From: Bacteroidota bacterium
GTDB taxonomy: Bacteria > Bacteroidota > Bacteroidia > B-17B0 > Aurantibacillaceae
Reading direction: 5' to 3'
Assembly: GCA_016702705.1 (NCBI GenBank)
Contig: JADJDM010000016.1
Span: forward strand, 124,001-188,000
DNA: 64,000 nt
The position numbers and the translations under genes are program-made. The notes beneath the pieces were generated by a model, which did no database searches, was not told the origin of the DNA, and worked only from the letters and a program-made list of their open reading frames with translations. Shown one piece after another: positions 34,436-43,720 of the stretch. The first letter of the stretch is position 1, and the number at the start of each line of letters is the position of its first letter.

Positions 34436-34615
34436 ATGAGCAAAGTAAAATTAACATTAGTAAAAAGCACAATCAAAAGAACGTTAAGACAAAAACGTAC
34501 TGTAGAGGCTTTAGGTTTAGGTAAGTTACACAGTTCTGTTGAGCATGAAGCTACACCTCAAATCAAAGGAATGATTACCAAAGTGGGTCATTTATTAAAA
34601 GTAGAAAACATATAA
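34436..34615 (+). CDS. rpmD: 50S ribosomal protein L30
   Basis: 59 residues, ATG 34436 to TAA 34615. The translation begins MSKVKLTLVKSTIKRTLRQK, continues with TVEALGLGKLHSSVEHEATP and ends with GMITKVGHLLKVENI, a normal L30. It lies between rpsE and rplO, its usual place. Confidence 0.95.
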   Translation: MSKVKLTLVKSTIKRTLRQKRTVEALGLGKLHSSVEHEATPQIKGMITKVGHLLKVENI

Positions 34616-34634
34616 TTATTAGATAATTAACGAT

Positions 34635-35081
34635 ATGCAATTAAGTAATTTAAAACCTGCTGAAGGTTCAGTAAAAACAAACTTCCGTCGTGGAAGAGGC
34701 CAAGGTTCTGGTGGTGGTGGAACTGCTACACGTGGACACAAAGGTGCTAAATCACGTTCAGGATATTCTTCAAAGCGTGGTTTTGAAGGTGGTCAAATGC
34801 CTTTACAACGTCGTGTTCCTAAGTTTGGATTTAAGAACATTAACCGTGTTGAATACGTGTCTGTTAATCTTGATGCTCTTCAGAAATTAGCTGAAGTAAA
34901 AAACATCACAGAAATTACTCCAGACATTTTAATTCAAAATGGATTAGCTGCTAAAACTTCTTTAGTTAAAGTTTTAGGGCGTGGAGAACTTAGTGCTAAA
35001 ATCAGTGTTAAAGCTCACGCTTTCTCTGCAGTAGCAAAATCAGCAATCGAAGCAAAAGGTGGCTCAGCTACCACATTATAA
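34635..35081 (+). CDS. rplO: 50S ribosomal protein L15
   Basis: 148 residues. The N-terminal half is basic and Gly-rich (RRGRGQGSGGGGTATRGHKG, then GFEGGQMPLQRRVPKFGF), the rRNA-penetrating tail of L15. The C-terminal globular part ends with AKSAIEAKGGS. Five bases before secY. Confidence 0.97.
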   Translation: MQLSNLKPAEGSVKTNFRRGRGQGSGGGGTATRGHKGAKSRSGYSSKRGFEGGQMPLQRRVPKFGFKNINRVEYVSVNLDALQKLAEVKNITEITPDILIQNGLAAKTSLVKVLGRGELSAKISVKAHAFSAVAKSAIEAKGGSATTL

Positions 35082-35086
35082 AATTT

Positions 35087-36427
35087 ATGAAGAGATTTAT
35101 AAATACAATACGTAATATTTGGAAAATCGAAGAGTTAAGACAACGCATTGTCTTAACCCTTCTGTTAATCCTTGTATATCGTTTAGGAACTTACGTGGTT
35201 CTGCCAGGCGTTGATGCAGGTGTTCTTGCAGCAGCTAAGGAATCACAAAGTCAAGAAGGTATTCTTGGACTTATCAATATTTTCGCAGGTGGTGCATTTT
35301 CTCGTGCTTCTATCTTTGGTTTAGGTATCATGCCTTACATTACTTCGTCAATTATTATTCAATTGTTGGGTATGGCTGTTCCTTACTTCCAAAAAATGCA
35401 AAAAGAAGGTGAAAGCGGACGTAAAAAAATTAATCAATATACTCGTTTCTTAACTGTTGGTGTTACTGCAGTTCAAGCTCCAGGTTATATTGCTACTCAA
35501 ATTACAAACATTCCAGGTGCGGTTCCAGATGTTGGATCATACTGGTACATGCAATCAATCATGATTTTGGTTACAGGAACAATGTTCGTAATGTGGTTAG
35601 GTGAGAAAATTACTGATAAAGGAATTGGTAACGGTATCTCTTTAATCATTATGATTGGTATCATTGCACGTCTACCGGGCGCATTCTTATTCGAGGTTTC
35701 ATCTCGTTTAGATTCTCAAGGTGGTGGTTTAATCATGTTCTTATTAGAAATCGTTTTCTTATTGTTCGTAGTTATCGGTTCAATTCTATTAGTTCAAGGG
35801 ACGCGTCGTGTACCTGTTCAGTTTGCTAAGAAAATTGTTGGTAACAAACAATACGGTGGAGTTCGTCAGTACATTCCTTTAAAGGTAAATGCTGCGGGTG
35901 TAATGCCAATCATCTTTGCTCAGGCAATTATGTTTATCCCTGCTGCTATTGCAACAATGGGCGACCAATCAAAAGGTGGATTCTTAATGGCTTTCACTGA
36001 TCATTTTGGTTTATGGTACAATGTTACCTTCGCTATCTTGATTATATTGTTTACATATTTCTATACTGCAATCATGGTTAACCCTAATCAGTTAGCGGAT
36101 GATATGAAACGTAATGGTGGATTTGTACCAGGTGTTAAACCAGGAAAGAAAACAGCAGAATTTTTGGATTCAGTAATGTCAAAAATTACTTTACCAGGTT
36201 CAATTTTCTTAGCAATAGTAGCTATTATGCCTGCGATTGCTAGAGTATTGGGTGTAAGTAATGAATTCGCTAATTTCTTCGGTGGAACTTCATTGTTAAT
36301 CTTAGTTGGTGTTGTTTTGGATACTTTACAACAAATAGAGAGTCATTTATTAAATCGTCAGTACGAAGGTTTAATGAAGAGTGGAAGAATTAAAGGAAGA
36401 ACATCATCAATGCAATTACAAAGCTAA
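35087..36427 (+). CDS. secY: Preprotein translocase subunit SecY
   Basis: 446 residues with about ten membrane helices. SecY is the protein-conducting channel of the inner membrane and is needed for the many signal-peptide proteins in this window. LRQRIVLTLLLILVYRLGTY starts the first helix; the plug-region GGAFSRASIFGLGIMPYIT and a cytoplasmic loop with PVQFAKKIV are typical. No adk or map gene follows; infA is next. Confidence 0.96.
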   Translation: MKRFINTIRNIWKIEELRQRIVLTLLLILVYRLGTYVVLPGVDAGVLAAAKESQSQEGILGLINIFAGGAFSRASIFGLGIMPYITSSIIIQLLGMAVPYFQKMQKEGESGRKKINQYTRFLTVGVTAVQAPGYIATQITNIPGAVPDVGSYWYMQSIMILVTGTMFVMWLGEKITDKGIGNGISLIIMIGIIARLPGAFLFEVSSRLDSQGGGLIMFLLEIVFLLFVVIGSILLVQGTRRVPVQFAKKIVGNKQYGGVRQYIPLKVNAAGVMPIIFAQAIMFIPAAIATMGDQSKGGFLMAFTDHFGLWYNVTFAILIILFTYFYTAIMVNPNQLADDMKRNGGFVPGVKPGKKTAEFLDSVMSKITLPGSIFLAIVAIMPAIARVLGVSNEFANFFGGTSLLILVGVVLDTLQQIESHLLNRQYEGLMKSGRIKGRTSSMQLQS

Positions 36428-36430
36428 AAT

Positions 36431-36649
36431 ATGGCAAAACAATCGTCGATAGAGCAGGATGGAACCATTATTGAAGCATTGAGTAATGCAATGTTTAGAG
36501 CTGAATTAGAGAATGGACATACAGTTATCGCTCATATTTCAGGGAAAATGAGAATGAATTATATTAAAATTTTGGTAGGGGATAAAGTTAGATTAGAAAT
36601 GTCTCCCTACGATTTAACAAAAGGTAGAATCTCGTATAGATATAAATAA
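36431..36649 (+). CDS. infA: Translation initiation factor IF-1
   Basis: 72 residues, OB fold. QDGTIIEALSNAMFRAELEN and GDKVRLEMSPYDLTKGRISY are hallmark motifs. IF-1 binds the 30S A site during initiation. Three bases after secY. Confidence 0.96.
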   Translation: MAKQSSIEQDGTIIEALSNAMFRAELENGHTVIAHISGKMRMNYIKILVGDKVRLEMSPYDLTKGRISYRYK

Positions 36650-36658
36650 CAAGAAACA

Positions 36659-36775
36659 ATGAAGGTAAGAGCATCATTAAAAAAGAGAAGCGTAGATTGT
36701 GTAATCGTACGTCGTAAGGGGAAACTTTACATAATTAACAAAAAGAACCCGAAATTTAAACAAAGACAAAGATAA
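36659..36775 (+). CDS. rpmJ: 50S ribosomal protein L36, without a complete zinc site
   Basis: 38 residues, ATG 36659 to TAA 36775. The sequence starts MKVRASLKKRSVDCVIVRRK and ends NKKNPKFKQRQR. Only one of the four usual zinc ligands is present (Cys14), the form common in Bacteroidota. Confidence 0.94.
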   Translation: MKVRASLKKRSVDCVIVRRKGKLYIINKKNPKFKQRQR

Positions 36776-36782
36776 TTTTTTG

Positions 36783-36790
36783 TACTTTCG
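36783..36790 (+). promoter_or_regulatory. Candidate internal promoter element TACTTTCG before rpsM
   Basis: One mismatch from TAnnTTTG, 30 bp before rpsM, in the 44-bp rpmJ-rpsM gap. It could give an additional start for the alpha part of the cluster. No clear -33 box. Confidence 0.3.
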
Positions 36791-36819
36791 CAAACATTTT
36801 TAAAATTTAATAGAGAGAA

Positions 36820-37197
36820 ATGGCTAGGATCGCAGGTATTGATTTACCAAAAAACAAAAGAGGAGAAATAGGATTAACGTATATCTTCGGAATTGGACGT
36901 AGTTCTGCTCAACGTATTCTATCAAAAGCTGGGATTAGCTTTGATAAAAAAGTAAACGAATGGAATGATGAAGAATCAAACGCAATTCGTAAAATCATCA
37001 ACGATGAAATCAAAGTTGAAGGTGCTCTTCGTTCAGAAGTTCAGTTAAACATTAAACGTTTAGTTGATATCGGAACAGTTAGAGGTATGCGTCACAGAAA
37101 CGGATTACCAGTTAGAGGACAACGTACAAAAACAAATGCACGTACTCGTAAAGGTAAGCGTAAGACTATCGCAGGTAAAAAGAAAGTTACTAAGTAA
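36820..37197 (+). CDS. rpsM: 30S ribosomal protein S13
   Basis: 125 residues. S13 contacts P-site tRNA and the 50S bridge. MARIAGIDLPKNKRGEIGLT, YIFGIGRSSAQ and the end with GLPVRGQRTKTNARTRKGKR are conserved. Starts the alpha section. Confidence 0.97.
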   Translation: MARIAGIDLPKNKRGEIGLTYIFGIGRSSAQRILSKAGISFDKKVNEWNDEESNAIRKIINDEIKVEGALRSEVQLNIKRLVDIGTVRGMRHRNGLPVRGQRTKTNARTRKGKRKTIAGKKKVTK

Positions 37198-37255
37198 TAA
37201 TTGAAATGGGTGGATGATTGTTTCATTCACTTGATCACCTCAATATAAAATAAAA

Positions 37256-37669
37256 ATGGCAAAGCAACAGCAATCAGCAGCAGCCGCTTCAAAGGCAAAT
37301 GCTAAAAAAAGAGTTGTTAAGGTAGAAGCAGTAGGGGAAGCTCATATTAATGCTACTTTCAACAACATCATTATTTCAATGACAAACATGACTGGTCAAG
37401 TTATTTCTTGGTCAAGTGCAGGTAAAATGGGTTTCCGTGGTTCAAAAAAGAACACACCTTATGCAGCTCAATTAGCTGCAGGAGATAGCGGAAAAGTAGC
37501 TTTTGATGCAGGTTTACGTAAAGTAAAAGTGTATGTAAAAGGTCCAGGTGCAGGAAGAGAGTCAGCAATTCGTACATTAGGTACTTTAGGTATCGAGGTT
37601 ACAGAAATCGTTGATATTACTCCGATTCCTCACAACGGTTGTCGTTCTCCAAAACGCAGAAGAGTATAG
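37256..37669 (+). CDS. rpsK: 30S ribosomal protein S11
   Basis: 137 residues. S11 lies on the 30S platform. An Ala/Lys-rich N-terminal arm precedes GEAHINATFNNIIISMTNMT; the end PHNGCRSPKRRRV is characteristic. Confidence 0.97.
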   Translation: MAKQQQSAAAASKANAKKRVVKVEAVGEAHINATFNNIIISMTNMTGQVISWSSAGKMGFRGSKKNTPYAAQLAAGDSGKVAFDAGLRKVKVYVKGPGAGRESAIRTLGTLGIEVTEIVDITPIPHNGCRSPKRRRV

Positions 37670-37734
37670 TGAATAAATGATGTGATATCATTTTAAGATT
37701 GAATAGTAAATAGAACATTAAAAATAAATAGATA

Positions 37735-38343
37735 ATGGCAAGATATACAGGCCCGAAGTCGAAAATCGCACGTAAATTTAAAGAGCCAATTTTTGGACCA
37801 GATAAAGTTTTAGAAAAAAAGAACTATCCTCCAGGACAACATGGTTTATCTAAAAAAAGATCTAAGCAATCTGAGTATGCAGTTCAGTTGCAGGAAAAGC
37901 AAAAAGCAAAATATACTTATGGTGTATTAGAGAAGCAATTTGCACGTACATTTGATTTAGCTGCACGTTCAAAAGGAATTACAGGTGAATTATTGTTACA
38001 ATTTATGGAGTCTCGTTTAGATAACGTTGTTTATCGTATGGGAATTGCTCCATCTCGTAGCGCTGCTCGTCAATTAGTTGGTCACAAGCATATTTTAGTT
38101 AATGGAGAAATCCTTAACGTATCTTCTTGTATTTTAAAACCAGGTGATAACGTTGCTGTTCGTGAGAAATCAAAATCTTTAGAAACAATTGTTAACTCTG
38201 TTGCAGGTTCAACAGGAAGCAAATATTCTTGGATTGAGTTTGATGCGAAAAGCATGTCAGGTGTGTTTATGCAACGTCCTGAAAGAACACAAATTCCTGA
38301 GAACATTAAGGAGCAACTTATTGTCGAGTTGTACTCTAAATAA
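37735..38343 (+). CDS. rpsD: 30S ribosomal protein S4
   Basis: 202 residues. S4 starts 30S body assembly and in many bacteria represses the alpha operon. ARYTGPKSKIARKFKEPIFG opens it, and the S4 RNA-binding domain shows ESRLDNVVYRMGIAPSRSAA then RQLVGHKHILVNG. No N-terminal zinc knuckle (C- type). Confidence 0.97.
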   Translation: MARYTGPKSKIARKFKEPIFGPDKVLEKKNYPPGQHGLSKKRSKQSEYAVQLQEKQKAKYTYGVLEKQFARTFDLAARSKGITGELLLQFMESRLDNVVYRMGIAPSRSAARQLVGHKHILVNGEILNVSSCILKPGDNVAVREKSKSLETIVNSVAGSTGSKYSWIEFDAKSMSGVFMQRPERTQIPENIKEQLIVELYSK

Positions 38344-38376
38344 TTTTAATTAGTAACTAAAAATTAAATATAAACT

Positions 38377-39369
38377 ATGGCTATTCTTGCTTTCCAACGC
38401 CCCGATAAAGTTATATTACTTAATTCCAACGAAACTGAAGGACAATTTGAATTCCGTCCTTTAGAACAAGGATATGGTATAACTGTTGGTAACGCTTTGC
38501 GCCGTATCCTTTTATCTTCTTTAGAAGGATATGCAATTACAACTATTCGTATTGAAGGAGTTGATCACGAGTTTTCTACTATTAAAGGAGTTACTGAAGA
38601 TGTTACTGAAATCATCTTAAACATAAAGCAAATCCGTTTCAAGAAACAAATCGATAACCACGATTTCGAAAAGGCTGTTTGTACTTTGTCTGGTAAAGAT
38701 GTTATTACTGCAGGTGATATCGGAAAATTCTTAAATGGTTTTCAAGTATTAAACCCTGAGTTAGTAGTTGCTCATTGCGAGCCTTCTGTTAAGTTAAAAT
38801 TAGAAATCACTATCGAAAAAGGTCGTGGATATGTTCCTGCTGACGAAAATAAGCCAGCTAACGCAGCTCACGGGGTTATTCCTGTTGATGCTATCTTCAC
38901 GCCAATTCGTAACGTAAAATACGCTGTAGAAAACTACCGTGTTGAGCAAAAAACAGATTACGAAAAATTAGTAGTTGACATCGTTACTGATGGTTCAATT
39001 CATCCAAAAGATGCATTGAAAGAAGCTGCTAAAATTCTTATTCACCATTTCATGTTGTTCTCTGACGAGCGTATTACGCTTGATACAGAAGAGAAGAGCA
39101 CTGAGAACGAATTTGATGAGGCATCTTTACACATGCGTCAATTATTGAAAACTAAGTTAGTTGATATGGATCTTTCTGTACGTGCATTAAATTGCTTAAA
39201 AGCTGCAGATGTTGAAACATTAGGTGAGCTTGTAGCTTTCAATAAAAACGACCTATTAAAGTTCCGTAACTTTGGTAAGAAATCATTAACTGAGTTAGAA
39301 GACTTAGTTACTACTAAAGGTTTACAATTCGGAATGAATGTATCAAAATACAAATTAGACAAGGAGTAA
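38377..39369 (+). CDS. rpoA: RNA polymerase alpha subunit
   Basis: 330 residues. The N-terminal domain for dimerisation has GYGITVGNALRRILLSSLEG (~33-52). The C-terminal domain has the RALNCLKAADVETLGELV and FGKKSLTELEDLV helix-hairpin-helix used for activator contact. Position before rplQ is standard. Confidence 0.97.
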   Translation: MAILAFQRPDKVILLNSNETEGQFEFRPLEQGYGITVGNALRRILLSSLEGYAITTIRIEGVDHEFSTIKGVTEDVTEIILNIKQIRFKKQIDNHDFEKAVCTLSGKDVITAGDIGKFLNGFQVLNPELVVAHCEPSVKLKLEITIEKGRGYVPADENKPANAAHGVIPVDAIFTPIRNVKYAVENYRVEQKTDYEKLVVDIVTDGSIHPKDALKEAAKILIHHFMLFSDERITLDTEEKSTENEFDEASLHMRQLLKTKLVDMDLSVRALNCLKAADVETLGELVAFNKNDLLKFRNFGKKSLTELEDLVTTKGLQFGMNVSKYKLDKE

Positions 39370-39384
39370 TAAATTTCAGGTTTA

Positions 39385-39427
39385 AGATTTTAGATTTCAG
39401 AGTTGATAAATCTAATGTCTAAAATCT
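39385..39427 (+). repeat. AT-rich inverted repeat in the rpoA-rplQ spacer
   Basis: AGATTTTAG (39385-39393) and CTAAAATCT (39419-39427) form a perfect 9-bp inverted repeat within a run of near-repeated TAGATTT/TCTAAAAT words. It lies between rpoA and rplQ, with no T tail. Possibly an mRNA processing or simple-sequence element. Confidence 0.45.
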
Positions 39428-39447
39428 ACATCTAAAATAAATACAAA

Positions 39448-39936
39448 ATGAGACACGGAGATAAAATAAATAATTTAGGTAGAAAGCACTCACACAGAAC
39501 AGCAATGTTAGCTAATATGGCATGTTCTTTAATCGAGAGCAAGCGTATTTTCACAACTACAGCTAAAGCAAAAGCTTTACGTGTTTATGTTGAGCCTCTT
39601 TTAAACAGAAGCAAAGAAGATACTACACACAGTCGTCGTATTGTTTTCTCTTACTTAAAAAGTAAAGAAGCAGTTTCTACATTATTCAAAGATGTTGCTG
39701 TTAAAATTGGCGACAGAAAAGGTGGATACACTCGTATTATCAAAACAGGTAACCGTTTAGGTGATGCTGCTGAAATGGCTCTAATTGAGTTAGTAGATTT
39801 CAACGAAATTTACACAAGCAACAAATCTGCTGGTGCTGCTGATAAAAAAGCTAAAACTACTCGTCGTAGCCGCGCTACAACTAAGAAAGCTGCTCCAAAA
39901 GCTGATAAAGCTGAAGGAACTGATACTGCTGAGTAA
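39448..39936 (+). CDS. rplQ: 50S ribosomal protein L17 with a charged C-terminal tail
   Basis: 162 residues, longer than the ~120 of E. coli. MRHGDKINNLGRKHSHRTAM and the GDRKGGYTRIIKTGNRLGDA motif are the conserved core. The last ~40 residues are Lys/Ala/Thr-rich (KAKTTRRSRATTKKAAPKAD), a tail common in Bacteroidota. Last gene of the ribosomal cluster. Confidence 0.96.
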   Translation: MRHGDKINNLGRKHSHRTAMLANMACSLIESKRIFTTTAKAKALRVYVEPLLNRSKEDTTHSRRIVFSYLKSKEAVSTLFKDVAVKIGDRKGGYTRIIKTGNRLGDAAEMALIELVDFNEIYTSNKSAGAADKKAKTTRRSRATTKKAAPKADKAEGTDTAE

Positions 39937-39969
39937 TTTTATATTGAAGCCCTAAGGTATGGCTATAGT

Positions 39970-39998
39970 AATCCCAAGGATAATATCCAATCGGGATT
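39970..39998 (+). terminator. Nested hairpin after rplQ, possible end of the ribosomal transcript
   Basis: AATCCC (39970-39975) pairs with GGGATT (39993-39998), enclosing GGAT-AAT-ATCC. It lies 34 bp after the rplQ stop. It lacks a run of T residues, so termination is uncertain; it is the best candidate structure in the 101-bp gap before the kinase gene. Confidence 0.3.
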
Positions 39999-40037
39999 CT
40001 ATCGAATATCTAGATTTAAGTTTCCTTTGTTCCCTAT

Positions 40038-42866
40038 TTGAAGAAGCTCATTTTCATACTTATTTCTATTTTTTCTTTTGCCAGTTCATTTGCGCAAAGT
40101 AATTCTTCTATTCCCGAAATTAATGCGCTTCCTAAAAACTTGCCCCGCTCTGTTTATGCCGATTCATTGTTTCGCATTGCAAAAAAGTATAAGGATATTG
40201 ATGCATTAAAATCTACTGCCATATTTGAACTAGTTATTGATAGTGCAACAAAAATTAATTACACCAAATTAATAATCAAATCTAATAATATAATAGGTTT
40301 AATTAAGGCTGAACAAAATCAATTAGCCAAAGCTTACGAGTGCCATCAAACAGCTTTTAAATTAGCTTCTCAAACAAATGATTCTGCCGAAATCGCAATA
40401 ACATATAATTATATTGGCGACACCTATAAGCGCCTCAGATTACAGGAGAAGGGCGTAGAATATAGCAAGAGAGCTGTGAAAATTGCTCAAATGATGAAAG
40501 ACTCGTCGCACATTGCTTCTTTCTCTGATAGGGTTGGACATATATTCATGGATTGGGCAGAAGAAAGTAATCATTTCGATTATTTTTATGAAGCACTTAA
40601 AAATTATAAGTATAGTTTGCATATTAACGAAAAGCGGAATGATTTGCTGCGCTTGAGTCTGTCGTATGTTAACCTTGCTAATGCTTATATTGTAATGTAT
40701 AAGCATGGAGGCGATAAATCATTTTTACGACAATCAATAAGTTATAGTTTAAAGGGACAAGATTATGCGAAAGAAGGAAAGCATCAAATGGAGTGGGCAA
40801 CCAATACGCTTAATTTAGGCGAGGCGCATTTTCAATTAGGAAACTTGGATGTGGCCATGGATTATTATGAGCAAAGCCTTGCTGTTCATGATAAATTAGC
40901 AAATCGCTTATGGCACGCAGCTGTACTGGTAGATATGGCTTTGGTATATGAAAAGAAGAAACAGTACGACAAAGCAATTGAATTAATTGAAGAAGCAAAT
41001 AAAACCACAATCGAGTACGATCACGTTGCCCCATTTGAAAATTATAAGTATTTAGCCGAGTTATATGCCGAAAAAAATGATTTTAAATCAGCTTATGCCG
41101 CAAATAAAAAGTATCATGAGTTATTAAATAGAGATGTAAACACCCGCACAATGCTGGAGATAGAGGGCAAGCAGCTAGAGTTAGATATTGAGCGTAAAGA
41201 CAAAGAAATTGAATTATTAAACAAAGAAAATAAATACAATGCAGAGCAACATCAAAAAGACATCATTATTAATTATGTTTTAATTGGTTTTGTTGTTTTG
41301 TTAATTGCTGTGTTGGCTCTAGTAATTAATCGATCACGATTGCTTAAGAAGTCGAAAGAGTTGTCAGATAGCGCAAGAATAATGCAACAACAATTTTTAG
41401 CAAACACTAGCCATGAAATTAGGACGCCAATGAATGGTATTATTGGTATGGCAAATCAATTGGAACGTAGTCAATTAACTGAAGAACAAAAGGGCAATTT
41501 GCAAGTAATAAAAAAATCTGCTGATAATTTATTGAATGTAATTAATGATGTATTGGATTTATCAAAAATACAAGCGGGTAAAATTGAGTTTGAGAAGAAG
41601 AATTTTTTAATAGATGTGTTGAGTGATGATTTGCTTCGTTTGTTTAAACCTCAGGCGGAACAAAAGAAAATCGAATTGCATTTTACGATTGATAAAAATA
41701 TGCCAGAAGTAATCTGCGGCGATGAGTTAAGATTAAAGCAAGTACTTATTAATTTGCTTTCTAATGCAATTAAATTTACTGAGCGGGGCAAGGTTGAGTT
41801 GAAAATTGAATTAGAAAATCAAAAAGGCACGGATGTGTTTGTGAAGTTTATAGTAAGCGATTCAGGAATTGGAATACCAATTAAAAAACAACAAGAAATT
41901 TTCGAAAGTTTTGTACAACTTGAAAGCTCAGGTAAGCGTACGCAAGGCGGAACTGGATTGGGTTTGGCGATAAGTAAACGATTGGTTGAGCTGCAAGGTG
42001 GTGTAATTAAAGTAAACAGCAAACAAGGAGCTGGAAGTGTTTTTCAATTTGTTTTGCCATTTAAAAAAGTAGAATTAGAGCAATATATTGTGGAGTGTGA
42101 AAGGGCGAAAATTACGATTGATCCAAATAAAAATTTAAGAGGCATTTCTGTTTTGGTGGTGGAAGACAATATTATTAATCAGCAAGTAATTGCAAAAATA
42201 TTGGAGCGTTGGGAAACGGATTTTTCTATCGCATCTTCTGCGGTTGAGGGGTTTGATTTACTAGCTAACAACTCTTTCGATATTATTTTGATGGATATTG
42301 AGTTGCCTGGAATTAACGGCTGGGAGGCCACGCAGTACATTCGGACTAAATTTTCTGAGCCTGTAAATTCATTGCCAATTTTAGCACTCACCGCTTATGC
42401 CTATGATTCGGAAAAAAGAAAATGCTTAGAGAGCGGCATGAACGATGTTGTTATAAAGCCTTATAAAGAAGACGAGTTATATTTAAAGATGCGCGAACTT
42501 CTGTTCAAAGAAAAATATATTGCTCCTTTACAAATAAAAAGTAATGTACAAGAGTTGGAGGAAAGATATAGCAATGATAAACCAGCATTAAAAGAATTAT
42601 ACGAATTGTTTTTAAAAGAAATGCCCGAGTATATTATAGAGCTAAAGCAATTACAAAAGGAAGGAACCCCTGAATCCATTGCCAAACACGCACACAAAAT
42701 GAAGAGTCCAGTTAGTCTATTTGGTGAAATGCAAACAATAGAGAGACTAAGAATTCTTAATGCAAACAAAGAATTAAGAATTGATGAGCGTAATCAAATT
42801 ATTGATAGTATTATAAAAGAGTGTAAAGAATTGGTTGTGGCGGTTGAAATAAAATGGAGAAGTTAA
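40038..42866 (+). CDS. Hybrid sensor histidine kinase: TPR, membrane helix, HisKA, HATPase, REC, HPt
   Basis: 942 residues. The start must be TTG 40038, because an in-frame TAA lies at 40017 and no ATG precedes the signal peptide (MKKLIFILISIFSFASSFAQ). Residues ~30-370 form TPR repeats, expected in the periplasm. A membrane helix follows at ~415-440 (YVLIGFVVLLIAVLALVIN). HisKA has NTSHEIRTPMNGIIGMA, with the phospho-accepting His. The ATPase domain has NLLSNAIKFTE, SDSGIGIP and GTGLGLAISKRL. The receiver has VEDNIIN and the phospho-Asp in ILMDIELPG, plus the late Lys in VIKPY. The HPt domain has AHKMKSP. A complete phosphorelay in one protein; its output regulator and signal are not apparent. 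Stands alone on the plus strand. Confidence 0.88.
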   Translation: MKKLIFILISIFSFASSFAQSNSSIPEINALPKNLPRSVYADSLFRIAKKYKDIDALKSTAIFELVIDSATKINYTKLIIKSNNIIGLIKAEQNQLAKAYECHQTAFKLASQTNDSAEIAITYNYIGDTYKRLRLQEKGVEYSKRAVKIAQMMKDSSHIASFSDRVGHIFMDWAEESNHFDYFYEALKNYKYSLHINEKRNDLLRLSLSYVNLANAYIVMYKHGGDKSFLRQSISYSLKGQDYAKEGKHQMEWATNTLNLGEAHFQLGNLDVAMDYYEQSLAVHDKLANRLWHAAVLVDMALVYEKKKQYDKAIELIEEANKTTIEYDHVAPFENYKYLAELYAEKNDFKSAYAANKKYHELLNRDVNTRTMLEIEGKQLELDIERKDKEIELLNKENKYNAEQHQKDIIINYVLIGFVVLLIAVLALVINRSRLLKKSKELSDSARIMQQQFLANTSHEIRTPMNGIIGMANQLERSQLTEEQKGNLQVIKKSADNLLNVINDVLDLSKIQAGKIEFEKKNFLIDVLSDDLLRLFKPQAEQKKIELHFTIDKNMPEVICGDELRLKQVLINLLSNAIKFTERGKVELKIELENQKGTDVFVKFIVSDSGIGIPIKKQQEIFESFVQLESSGKRTQGGTGLGLAISKRLVELQGGVIKVNSKQGAGSVFQFVLPFKKVELEQYIVECERAKITIDPNKNLRGISVLVVEDNIINQQVIAKILERWETDFSIASSAVEGFDLLANNSFDIILMDIELPGINGWEATQYIRTKFSEPVNSLPILALTAYAYDSEKRKCLESGMNDVVIKPYKEDELYLKMRELLFKEKYIAPLQIKSNVQELEERYSNDKPALKELYELFLKEMPEYIIELKQLQKEGTPESIAKHAHKMKSPVSLFGEMQTIERLRILNANKELRIDERNQIIDSIIKECKELVVAVEIKWRS

Positions 42867-42867
42867 A

Positions 42868-43608
42868 TTAAACCTTCCCCATCAACTTCAACACTTTCTC
42901 AATGTCTTCAGGTGTATCTATACAATGACTGTCAAATTTTGTTTCTACACATTTAATTTTGTAGCCAGCTTCTACCCATCGCAACTGCTCTAAGGATTCA
43001 GCTTTTTCTAATTTAGATGGCATTAAGCGAGTGATGCGCTCTAAGATATCTGCACGATAGGCGTACAAACCAACATGACGATAATATTGATGATGTTTGT
43101 GCCAATCTTTTTGTTCAACGCCTTTGATGAATGGAATTACCATTCTACTAAAATACATTGCTTCCTTATTGTCATTTAAAACAATTTTTACTTCGCCCAT
43201 GTCAAATAATACTTCGTGCGAATCAGCAGCTATCATTTGTGTAATTAATTCTGCAGTTCCATCGCAGCCACTGGCAATTTCATCAATTTGTTCAGGGTTA
43301 ATAAATGGCTCGTCGCCTTGTATATTAATTACGTATGTAAACTTTCCTTCTGTTTTTTGCAAACATTCAAAGCATCTATCTGTTCCGCTTGGATGGTTGG
43401 GTTCTGTCATAATCACTTCGCCGCCAAAGCTTCTTACATGTTCTGCAATGCGCTCATCATCTGTGGCCACAGTAACCTTCGAAAGTTTTTTTGCTTTCTT
43501 AGCTTGTTCATACACGCGTTGTAACATGGATGTTCCTTGGATATCAACAAGTGGTTTGCCAGGGAAGCGGCTTGATGCATATCGTGCAGGTATAATTCCT
43601 AAAATCAT
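42868..43608 (-). CDS. kdsB: 3-deoxy-manno-octulosonate cytidylyltransferase (CMP-Kdo synthetase)
   Basis: 246 residues. It joins Kdo to CMP from CTP in the cytoplasm, activating it for lipid A core assembly. IIPARYASSRFPGKPLVDI (~5-23) is the nucleotide-binding signature. NHPSGTDRCFE (~91-101) and INIQGDEPFI (~114-123, with the metal-binding Asp) follow. The end has the HCIDTPEDIEKV block. The KdsC-like gene lies about 700 bp further on, on the same strand, with one small plus-strand gene between. Confidence 0.95.
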   Translation of the reverse strand: MILGIIPARYASSRFPGKPLVDIQGTSMLQRVYEQAKKAKKLSKVTVATDDERIAEHVRSFGGEVIMTEPNHPSGTDRCFECLQKTEGKFTYVINIQGDEPFINPEQIDEIASGCDGTAELITQMIAADSHEVLFDMGEVKIVLNDNKEAMYFSRMVIPFIKGVEQKDWHKHHQYYRHVGLYAYRADILERITRLMPSKLEKAESLEQLRWVEAGYKIKCVETKFDSHCIDTPEDIEKVLKLMGKV

Positions 43609-43666
43609 AGCTCTAAATTTATTTGGCTAATTTACTATTTGATTTTATACTTTGTTATGTTGGCAC

Positions 43667-43696
43667 TTGCTTTTCTCAGTAAAAATCATAATTTTG
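43667..43696 (+). promoter_or_regulatory. Candidate promoter: TTG-19 bp-TAATTTTG
   Basis: TAATTTTG (43689-43696) matches TAnnTTTG and has TTG at 43667-43669, a spacing of 19 bp as expected for a -33 box. It would start transcription about 20 bases before the ATG at 43721. The best-formed two-part promoter seen here. Confidence 0.5.
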
Positions 43697-43720
43697 TTAT
43701 AAATTAAAATATTACATTCT

